Source: Amblyornis subalaris
Lineage: Eukaryota > Chordata > Aves > Passeriformes > Ptilonorhynchidae
Length of the DNA stretch: 64,000 nt
Direction: 5' to 3'
NCBI GenBank assembly: GCA_018881555.1
Contig: JACAXG010000061.1
Span: 2,356,001 to 2,420,000, forward strand
The notes beneath the pieces are model-generated. The model did not search any database. It had not been told where the DNA came from and was given only the letters and a program-made list of their open reading frames with translations. Position 1 is the stretch's first letter. Every line of letters starts with the position of its first letter. This document shows, in pieces, positions 12,726 to 22,000 of this stretch. The translations under genes and the position numbers were made by a program.

Positions 12726-13835
12726 GTAAGTGTTCACGAATGGCAAAAGGTTTCTGAGCCTGATCTCATTTTTGACTGAATTAATGTACACAGATGTTAA
12801 TTCCAGTTACAAAGACTTCTGAGATGTGGCAATTGTGATGTGCCACTTGGGCATATTCTCTGGAGTCCTGAAACCAGTCAACTGCAGGTTGGTGTTATAA
12901 ACCCCTTTAGTTAACTGAGGAAAAAAGTGTGGTTCCGTGTTAGCAAGGCAGCAGCTGGATCCCAGCTTTGGAATACTCTCATTGCAAGCCACGTGAAAGT
13001 CACCAGAGCTTAAGTTTGGGATCTGGTTGTGTNCATGACCAGNAAGAGGCCAATCCCNACCCCGCCTTTTTTTCCATGTGCTGATGTTGACTCTTCCAAG
13101 ATAGAACCAGCAGACCAGACCAGACTGGCATTGCCCTCCAGGCCATCTTAGGATAAATGGAGCATTTGGGTAATGTCAGAATTGAGAGATAGGTGGGAGA
13201 GAAGCACTTTGGATAACATTTGAAGATAGAAAGGGTCATTGGTTCTGGGAAGGTGACAAACACTTGTGAATGGAGATGTTTTTTCAGAAGCAATTCCTTG
13301 AGTTAAAGCCAATATGAAATGCCCAGGGAGACAGAGGAAGTGGCTTTCTTGAAGAGGAGTCTGGATGAAGTGCATTAAAGGTTTGGTAGTATGATCCCAG
13401 CCCTTGGTCTGTTCAATGCTGAAGGTGGACAAGCAGGATTTGGGCTTTACCACAGGAGTCTGGATGTGCCAAGGAGAGAGAACAGAGTGAGTCAAAGCTA
13501 TGCCCTAAATCCAGTGACAAAGCACAACCTGAAATAGTAAAAGGTGAGAATGGGAGCTCCCAGAGGTGATCAGGTTGTTGACTGACAGGCANAAGNCTAT
13601 CACATGTAACAGATGTGCNTTTCTGGAGTGTTTTGCAGAGAAGAGTGTGTGTAGCCTTAGAGCAGGTTGTTCATAGCTGCAGGAGCCTGCAATCACGAGG
13701 AGTGATCACTGTCCAGCGTGGTCTGAGTTGGATTAAGTAGGACTGGGCTGCTGTATTATTGCTTCAAATAGTCACTGAAAGACAGTTCCCCGTTTTGGAA
13801 TCGAGTTTTCATGTATGTCTCTGGAATTTTTTCAG

Positions 13836-13920
13836 CTCTCTGCTTTCAAGAGCACGAGCACTCAACCAGCCCCTGCCTTCGGATTGGGAGGACAGCAAAC
13901 CTCAAGCTTTGGGCTGTCAA
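13836..13920 (+). pseudogene. NUP42 duplicate, exon 6
   Basis: 85 bases encoding [29 protein letters not shown] see no difference from intact exon 6. Splice sites are intact. Confidence 0.85.
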
Positions 13921-14059
13921 GTAAGTTCCTGCCCTAAGAACCAAAACACAGAAACATTTTCTGTAGTTTGCTGTTGCTGCTGCATCTTTGAAATAGAGCA
14001 GTGGTTTAGTATCCTTGGAGCACCCATTCTAATATTTTTTACAAATTCTACACTTGCAG

Positions 14060-14565
14060 GCTTTCCTGTGAGCAGCAGCAGCACCAGCGCCAGCAATTTC
14101 TCTTTTAAAACCAGTTCCAGCCTCATCAGTTCAACATCATCTGGGAGCAGCTCTGCTGCTGGGATCTCTTCTGCTGCTGGAAATCCTCCTGCATTTGGGG
14201 TGACGTCCTCTCCTAGCACACCCCAATCCGTTGGGTTTGGCAGCTCGGCCGCTCCATCTGCGGCCTCCTTCTCGTTTAAAACAGCTGCCACAACTGGTGC
14301 CTTTGGGACTTCTGGCTTTTCAGGCTTTGGCAGTGCTGCTGCTCTGAACTCTTCAAGCACCGCTCCACTCCCAGCCTTTGGAGCCTTTAATGCTGCTGTA
14401 GCCACTTCTGCCTCGGCTCCGAGCGGTGCTTTATTTGGACAGAGTGCCAGTGCCTCTGGACATCCTGTCAGCTCAGCATCTGCTGCAGCCACCAACACCA
14501 ACACTGCCTCAGAGAAGTTATTCACACCCAAGGGCAAATTATCAGCTGAAGAGTGGCAAGTTTGA
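14060..14565 (+). pseudogene. NUP42 duplicate, exon 7 with early stop
   Basis: Ser/Ala-rich FG-repeat exon, almost identical to the intact copy until a 2-bp deletion just after GAGTGGCAA. That deletion gives EEWQV and a stop at 14563-14565, about 36 codons before the intact protein ends. Confidence 0.85.
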
Positions 14566-14665
14566 AGCAAAGGAGTTCACAATTGGAAAGATTCCTCTTA
14601 AGCCACCACCATTAGAACTTTTAAATGCTTCTGACCTTTTAGGTTTTGTTCTGAAATTTTGTTAA

Positions 14666-14893
14666 CTTTTATTTCCTATCAAGTGTCTTCTGCAGAAATA
14701 AATGCAGAAATATAAACTTTTGTCATTTTGGTTGTTTGGGGATGGACTTTTTACATCTGAGAAATGAACTGTTGAAAGTAGAATGGACCGTTCCCTTCTA
14801 TATGCTGTCCTGTGAAATTCTGGGCAAAAACTGTATAAAATACAGTGTCCAAAGGAAGGATGTTTCAGGCAGGTATTTACTACCTACTCTTGA
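14666..14893 (+). other. Duplicated NUP42 3' flank
   Basis: Diverged copy of 25642-25912. Both share GGGATGGACTTTTTACATCT and CTGTCCTGTGAAATT. The distal AATAAA is kept at 14697-14702, but the proximal one found in the intact gene is absent. Similarity fades at about 14893, which I take as the 3' edge of the duplicated unit. Confidence 0.7.
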
Positions 14894-16294
14894 GTCAGTT
14901 TGTTATCTCCAAATGTATACTCCGTGGGTTGTAGTACTGGCCACAAAAGCTTTTCTTCCCCTTTGCCCCAACAATTGGTATTGTAACTTTATTTGGTAGG
15001 CCCTTTACTGACAGTTATTACTGAATGTATGGTTCTGCTGCCTGTCAAAAATCTGTTGTTTTATTACCCAGCTTTACTGAAACTAGGGGATCTGTGGGGG
15101 ATGCCTTCATACTTTCCCCCAGTTCCCTTTACTTGTTATCAAAATCCTCCACTATCATAATGTTTAGATCTTTTCGTTGACCCTTCCTATCCACCAACGG
15201 GACATGGATTCACGTCAAAAGGAGGGGCCGTTTCAGACCCCACAACCTTTTGCCTTCTCTCTAATACCATTCTCTTTTCTTCCACAGTAAAAAAGTGTTC
15301 AATATAGCCTGCATATCCCACCAATTATGGTTATGAGTCAGGACAATAGTTTTCAAAGGCTGATGTATTCAGCATTCTCTCAGTATGAACCAACAAATCC
15401 TTTCCACTTCAACAAATCAAAAGTAGTAAAAGGGACACGTACAGAAAAAAACGGCTGACACTCTGCCCCCACTGTTGCTCTTACAGGCACCTGTATCACT
15501 GGCTGAGTATGCCTCTGAGTCCAGCTCACAATAGGACTAAAACCTCACTTCCCATATGCTCTTTATTTTGATCTATATCCTCTTTATCCATCTCCATCCT
15601 GCTGTTATATGGGGGTGGAATGAAGGGAACTAACACTTGCACATAAAACCTCATCCCCTTTACCAACATCAACTAAGATAATATTAAACTGCAGTGACAC
15701 ATTTTCCCCATCCTCCAATTTATAAGGTGGCCATCAATGATGACAATATTTCTTCCTTTTATCTTTAGTCATTGGATCTCACCTAAACTTATTCTAGTTT
15801 TTCAGGATGCATCCTAGAGGGCTATGGGGAGGAATTGTGGATTGGCATATTCCCATCGTTAAATTTACTAACATTCAAGTTACCCAATTCTTTTACCCTT
15901 AGGTCCAGACCTTCACTAGTTACACAACCCCAATCCCACNGATTGATTACACCACCCAATCCCCAACTGGTTACACTGATAAACATATACCATTTGAAAA
16001 AGGAACACTAGTGCACCTACCCATCCAAGAATTCTATTCCCCTTTTTGTACTTACTTGAGTATCTCTGGAGCATTGTACCTTTGAGCTGCTCACCACCTT
16101 GGCACTGGAGAGGATTTGATGGAGTCCCTGATCAGTTGGTCAGTACATTCTGCAGTCCTGTCTGATCCAATTCTCTATTGCTGGAAGAAGCAAGATGATC
16201 CAGTCCAGGCTTTTGGCCATCCCTCCTGGGCCCCCAGAACTCCCAAATATGGATTCTACTGGGTGCAAGAAGCGGATTCACACACAGAGTAGGG
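14894..16294. other. Unassigned sequence, possibly decayed retroviral
   Basis: About 1.4 kb between the NUP42 duplicate and a CR1, absent from the intact copy's flank. On the minus strand there are several open stretches interrupted by stops, one with a hydrophobic segment near 16000-16060 followed by cysteine-containing residues. This would be compatible with an old envelope-like remnant, given the LTR 1.2 kb away. No diagnostic motif was seen, so the assignment is weak. Confidence 0.3.
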
Positions 16295-16885
16295 ATCATA
16301 GAATATCCTGAGCTGGAAGGGACCCACAAGGATCATTGAAGTCCAATTCCTGGCCCTGCACAGGAACATTCCCAAGAGTCACACCAGGTGCCTGAGAGCA
16401 TTGTCCAAACACTTCTTTAACTCTGTCAGGCTGATGCTGTGAACACTTCCCTGGGGAGCCTGTTCCAGTGCCCAACCACCCTCTGGCTGAAGAACTGTTT
16501 TCTAATATCCAGCCTAAACCTCCCCTGACACAATTTCAAGCCATTCCCTTACTTCTGTCACTGGTCACCAGAGAGAAGAGATCAGTGCCTGCCCCTCCAC
16601 TTCCTGTTGTGAGGAAGTTGTAGACTGCAACTCAGTCTCCTCTTCTCCAGGCTGAAGAGACCAAGTGCCCTCAACTGCTCCTCATATGGCTTCCCCTCAA
16701 GGCCCTTCACCATCTTCATTGCCCTCCTTTGGATGCTCTCTAATAGCTTTATATCCTTCTTATATAGAGGTGCTCAAAACTGTCCCCAGGACTCGAGGTG
16801 AAGCCACACCAGTGCAGAGCTGAGAGGGACAATCCCCTCCCTTGACTGCCTGGCGATGCTGTGCCTGGTGCACAGAGATATTTGT
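16295..16885 (-). repeat. CR1 LINE, minus strand
   Basis: Begins with the reverse complement of a CR1 3' end (ATCATAGAATATCCTGAGCT, GGAAGGGACCCACAAGGATC). It continues through CTGTTCCAGTGCCCAACCAC, TCTTCTCCAGGCTGAAGAGA and CAGGACTCGAGGTGAAGCCA, all typical of avian CR1. Confidence 0.92.
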
Positions 16886-17387
16886 TACATGGCTGTGCAC
16901 AGATGGGTGCCGGGTGCCAGGTGGTGAATCCACAAAAGGAACACAGCCTCTGTGTGCCAGCCACCTACTTTTATACACTTCAAACAAGGACAGATCAACT
17001 TCTGTCGTTCTCNGACACGAAATAAGCACACGAGACACAGTTATCAGGGTTCACTAGTTGAGGTAGAGGCCAAGGAAGCAGGAGGAAAAAGAAGAGAGTG
17101 GCCTCTGCCCTCGGTCTTTATTTATATGTTTTCAGAAACTACTGTGGATTGGAGGATGAGAATACCACCTCTTGCTGTCTACTGGTTAACGGAATTGTCT
17201 ATCACATAGGTTACAGGAATTTAAAACATCAGGCTGGTTACAATAACATGAGTTATGTTTATACAAAAGTGCGTGAGAAACTATTTACCGAACTTAAAAC
17301 ACTGTACAACTGAAGAACTGCAAAATGCAGGGCTACAAACATCTCCCGTTTAGACACAACAATCTGAAGCTATACTGTACCTACGGT
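16886..17387. other. Unassigned sequence between two CR1 copies
   Basis: No feature recognised. It may belong to older repeat material in this cluster. Confidence 0.4.
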
Positions 17388-18406
17388 GAGAGGACTAGAG
17401 AAAATGGCNTTAACCTGAGACGGGGAAGATTCAGATTAGATTTAGAAAAAACAGTTTCACTGTTAGGATGGTCAGGCATTGGAATAGGTTGCCCAGGGAT
17501 CACTGTTGCAAAACGTGGAATAGGTAACATTCTCTTAAGAAGGGATGTTCTTTAATGTTTGATCTTTGTATACTTTCAAGCCTAATCAACAAGAAGAGAG
17601 AGTCAATCCCTGAAACAGATAGCGGCTAGCAAGCTCTAAGTGATGTTCGTGTGTTAGAAAAACAAATTATTTGTTGGTAGAATTGGTTTGTTGAGGTTTA
17701 GGGCTTGACATGCTTCAGTGATCTTCAGTGATCTCAGACCTGGGAGGAGGTTAACAAAGCCTGGAATAAGGATGTACCACTGATAGTGGACACAAAGAAC
17801 GCAGAATTCATGGGCCACAAGGACATTTGGCAGAACTCCCAAGATAAGGAAGAAGCTAATAAAAACAGCTTGACAACTGTGCTCAAATCAGCTCTGACCA
17901 GGTAAAACGTAATTCTGACAGGGGGAGATCTGCGACCACCGACTCAAGAAACCCACTGACTCAAAAGAAGAGAAAGACTGAGTATGTGGACTAATTAGCA
18001 TGAGAAGCAAGGGANTCATTAACTATAGAGAACAGAATAGTAATTAGAAAGAGAACTATGTAACTTGGAGCCAATGAACACTAATTCCTTTGTTTGCTAA
18101 AATGTATAAATATTAAAAACCTTTGATGGTTGGTGTGCTTGATTTGTGGAATACCACCGAGCACCCAGGCTTGAGCAACTCTGAAATAAATAATCAATCT
18201 TTCGAATGTGTAATTATTGGCTTGTCACTGGGTAATGAATCCGATTTTTGCAGATGACATCACCGTCTCTGGGGGTGTTTAAGAGGCACCGCGATCTGGC
18301 ACTGGGTGATGTGCTTTAGTGGTTTAGAAGTTACAGTGGCAGTGTATGGCGTTTGGAGTGGATGATCCTAAAGTTCTCTTCCAGCCTTGACGATTCTGAT
18401 TCTGTA
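17388..18406 (+). repeat. CR1 LINE, plus strand, split by an LTR
   Basis: The left part (17388-17503) has the CR1 motifs GGAAGATTCAGATTAGATTT and TTGGAATAGGTTGCCCAGGG. The right part (18260-18406) resumes with GGGGGTGTTTAAGAGGCACC and ends CTTCCAGCCTTGACGATTCT, GATTCTGT. Together they make one continuous CR1 3' end interrupted by the solo LTR. Confidence 0.85.
17504..18259 (+). mobile_element. Solo LTR of an endogenous retrovirus
   Basis: 756 bp starting TGTTG and ending TGACA, flanked on both sides by TCAC (17500-17503 and 18260-18263). It sits exactly at the break in a CR1. Inside, in the expected order, are a CCAAT box (18071-18075), a TATAAA (18105-18110) and an AATAAA (18185-18190), consistent with U3-R-U5 in plus orientation. 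No internal retroviral genes are attached, so it is a recombined solo LTR. The family was not identified. Confidence 0.75.
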
Positions 18407-18599
18407 GCCATGAGCTATACATTCCTTGCTGCCCCGTAAAGATACAACACATAAGTTATTTTACCACGCAGGCTGTGTGGAGAAGCGGCTTATGTGAGTA
18501 ACGGGCGATTACAGCCGACGGGCGGACGTTTTACCGTGTCAGTGACTGAGGGTTTGCGCAACTCAAGTCAAATCCGTATTTGGCTCTATCAGCAGCTCG

Positions 18600-19080
18600 C
18601 TCCTGTGTTATCCCCCGTTTTGACTGGATTTACGTGTCACGCTGTTCTCGTCTCTCGGCGGCGCGCCCCGCTTCCCGCTCGCTCTCGGCGGCGAACGACC
18701 GCCCCACAGCCACACCACCGCGGCCGCGGCCTCCCCGCCCCGCCGCGCGCCCGGCACGTCAGAGCCGCGCGACGCCGGGGCGGCCATGGGCGTCTGCCAG
18801 TTCTTCCTGCGGGGCTACTGCCGCTTCGGGGACCGCTGCTGGAACGAGCACCCCCGCGCCGGCGCCGGGCGCCCCGGGGCCCCGGCACCCCCGGCCCAAG
18901 GTATCCCCGCCGCGGCGGGGCGGGCGGGCCGGACGCGGGGGGCTGTCGGCGGCCCCGGTGCCCGCCCCGGGCGCTCCGTGCGACCGCTGCCGGCAGCAGC
19001 TCCGGGGCCGAGCGGGCCGGGCGGGTCGCGGCTGGGGCTGTCGGCAGCAGCCTCTGGTTCGGCACTCGCGGAATTGGGCT
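18600..19080 (+). promoter_or_regulatory. NUP42: NUP42 CpG island promoter
   Basis: GC- and CpG-dense block spanning upstream sequence, exon 1 and the start of intron 1. No TATA box near the start codon. This is typical of a housekeeping promoter. Confidence 0.75.
18786..18900 (+). CDS. NUP42: NUP42 exon 1, CCCH zinc finger
   Basis: ATG at 18786; donor GTATCC at 18901. It encodes residues 1-38 plus one base. The Cys/His spacing, CX7CX5CX3H, fits a CCCH finger. Confidence 0.93.
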
Positions 19081-22000
19081 CTGGTGAAGGGACTGTAGCA
19101 CAAGTCCTGTGAGATGCGGCTGAGGGAGATGGGGTGATTCAGCNTGGAGAAGAGGAGGCTCGAGGGAGACCTTATTGGTCTCCACAACTGCATGAAAGGA
19201 GGGCGTAGCCAGGGGGGATCGGTCTCTTCTCCCAGGCAACCAGCGACAGGAGGAGGGGACACAGCCTTAAGCTGCGCCAGAGGAAGTTTAGGTTGGACAC
19301 TAGGAGTAATTTCTTCACAGAAAGGGTGATGAGACAATGGAATGGCCTGCCGAGGGAAGTGGTGGAGTCACCATCCCTGGCGGTGTTTAAGGAAAGACTG
19401 GATGTGTCAGTTAGTGCCATGGTCTAGTTGACAAGGTGGTGTTTGGTCATAGGTTGGTCTCAATGGTCTCAGAGACCTTTTCCAACCTAATTGATTCTGT
19501 GATTCTGTGACTGCGGGATGTGCCACAATGCAGTGGGAAAGCGGCTTGGAAAACTCTGTTGCCATGAGCAGCAAGCAAGTTTCCAGCAGCTGTGTGTTGT
19601 ACTCAGTGAAGGGTGTTTCCATTCTCATCAGCTCTGGTTGTTTGGGAACTTTGGGAAGGAGAGGGGCACGACGAGGAGCTGAGGGCTGCAGTGATGGCAC
19701 AGCAGGAACTCGGCTGCAGCCTCTTGTCCTTATTCCTGCTGGAGGGAGGGTTGGGGTTTGTCTGTAAGATACACACACACGGGTGTGTCCAAGGTCTCAA
19801 AACGAAACTCGGGAGCTTCCTGTGCTGCAGCAGAGCTCCTGCCGTAGCTACGGAGGCAGAAGCCCCTGACATAAATGTATGGTGAATTAATGTTTTTCTG
19901 CTGGGGTAGTTACTTCACGAAAAGATCTAAGCAAAACTGAGCCAGTGTCTTTCTGTAGTGCCACAGGTTGTTGTTGGCACGGTGATCTAGTTGAAGGTGT
20001 CTCTGCTCATTATGGCACAGGGGGAGATCGGACTAGATGACTTTTAAAGGCACCTTCCAACCCAAACTATTCCGTGATTCCATTTGAGAAGCAGGACTTG
20101 AGAACTACCCTGGGTCACTCACTAGGTTAAGCTCACTAACTAATGAGGCCAACTCATTAGGAAAAAACTACATTTTTATTTCTAATTTCTTATTGCCACT
20201 ATAAGACTAGTTATACTTACAGTTTTTGTTGATGCTATATTGTTTCATATCTTGATGATTAAAAATTTCTGTTGTTTGCTTTTTTGTTTGGTTGGTTTTT
20301 TGTAATTGGAAGTTACTAGCGGAAGAGGAGGAGGATGGGGTTCCTCTAACCAGAGATACAGTAATGTTATCCAGCCATCTACCTTCAAGTCTGATACATG
20401 GGGTGGCAGCAGAGATCATGGAAGAGGATTCTTTGGCTCCTCTGACTTCGGATCGTCAGGCAGCGGCAGCAGCAGAAATGCAGACTTTTCACAGAACAGG
20501 TTCTCTGCGTTAGCCAACACTCAAAGTGTTGCTGATGGCTCTAAAGATGAAGAGGAGAGACTTCTGTAAGTTGTAGTCCTGTCTTACTGAAAGCATTTAG
20601 AATGAGCGGTTCAAAGGCTTACTGACTTCCTAGAGATAATACAGAGGACAGGATCGTGAGGAGGAAGCTGGGACACAGGAGGAAACATAGAGAACACATT
20701 TTCATTTGGTTCTCTGGAGTGATGCTGGCAGTGGGAGGAAGTGACCCTTGTTTGGGACCTGGGCTGAACAGAAAGACAACTGATATTAAGATGGTATGGT
20801 ATTTAAGTTGTGGGCAGGAAGGAAACAGATTTCAGTGCTTGAAAATTAGGGGTCGGAGCCCCTTTAAGAAAATTGTTTGACTTGGTTCTCCTGACACTTA
20901 GACAACACATTTTTCTTCCAACAGCAAAACTATTGAAACTTGGTTTCACAGAGGCGTATGCTACAGTCAGTTAACAGTGAGTGACCAGCATCTGCAAGTG
21001 CAGGGCAGATACTGAAAAGCAGCAGACAGTGTGATTTCCCTAAGAATCAAGGTTTTGGAAACACTTTCCATGCCTTTTTTTAAGATTACATTAAGAAAAT
21101 GCTTGGTTTTCATGGTAGCAGGTTTTTGACTCTGAATTTGGATTCAAACCAGGCAGTTGTTACTGGCGTTTTTGTTTTGACCATGTAATTTCACCTTCAT
21201 CTGTGATTTTGTTTTGTTTTGTTTGCTAGGGAATGTGTAGTGAAAGACATGGAAATTTGGGAGTCTTCTGGACAATGGATATTTTCATGTTACTCACCGA
21301 TGAAAGAAAAGCTGAATGTTTCAGGTAGGTAATGTTTTTAATGTTGTTGTGTATTGTTGCTCTCTAGGATGTTTCTGAGACTTGCCCACGCTGTAGTAGC
21401 TCTGTGCAATGCTTTGCAAGGTGATTTGCTTTGTGACACAACAGGAAGGACTATTAGATTATGGCAAATTCATTTTGGACATTCACACCTCTGAAGTTCT
21501 GTAATGAATCTTTTTTTTGTTTCTGACTAAAGCTGTCTTAGGACAGACAATGTACCAAGGCCCATTACTTTATTACTATGAAGAGAGGTTGGAAGTATGA
21601 ATCTGTTGTCTTGGAAGTTTCTGGCTATTCCTGTCCTTGCAGGCTTTTCGGATGTCTCTCCAGAAGAGCTGCGTCTGGAGTATTACGACAGCAGAGCAAA
21701 GAATATCATTGGGAATTATGTAAGTATTTTAAAAATGTTGGCTGGTGTGGACACTCTTGGGACAGGACTTGTTGCTGTTTTTCAGGTGGCCACTCTTGAC
21801 TTATTTATCTCCCAGCTCCAGGAGATGATCAGAATGCCATGTTTTTCACTTGCTGTGCACCAAAGAGAATGAAAAAAAAGTTGCTAGACACTCCTTGGCT
21901 TAATCTCATCCCTGCCCTTGTGTGTTATTTGTAGAAGTTACTTGAATCCTGTCTCAAAAGTTTAATACTTCATATGCTATTTGTCAGTTTGATTGTTATA

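Larger units (their letters stand above)
12692..14628 (+). repeat. High-identity tract, copy A (matches 23663-25601)
   Basis: About 1.94 kb, from the end of exon 5 through exon 7, matches the intact NUP42 copy with only about ten differences that I could count, apart from Ns. Intron 5 and intron 6 are included. Sequence on both sides is clearly more diverged. Confidence 0.85.
11352..14665 (+). pseudogene. NUP42 (NUPL2) duplicate, degraded copy
   Basis: A second copy of NUP42 immediately upstream of the intact one. Exon 1 (about 11352-11453) no longer has an ATG where the intact copy starts. The zinc-finger segment reads RRWNEHP instead of RCWNEHP (Cys to Arg), and the donor after CCCAAG is GG (11454-11455) instead of GT. 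Exons 2 and 3 are missing: sequence matching intact-copy intron 1 up to about 19.76 kb runs straight into sequence matching about 21.46 kb. Exons 4-7 (12052-12128, 12639-12725, 13836-13920, 14060-14565) keep AG/GT sites, phase and an open FG-repeat reading. In the last exon a 2-bp deletion (CAACAG to CAAG at about 14555-14560) puts a TGA at 14563-14565 and drops the conserved C-terminal [17 protein letters not shown] out of frame; that frame stays open to 14665. The full protein cannot be made. A shorter product or RNA role remains possible. Confidence 0.88.

Noticed and set aside
13917..14570. Minus-strand open frame of 217 codons opposite the FG exon, repeated at 24888-25553
   Set aside because: It is the antisense shadow of a Ser/Ala-rich repeat exon; the composition (Ala, Glu, Leu rich) follows from the sense codons.
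18494..19337. Several open frames of 170-200 codons on both strands around NUP42 exon 1
   Set aside because: CpG-island shadows. Only the frame starting at 18786 gives the CCCH finger and splices in phase to exon 2.
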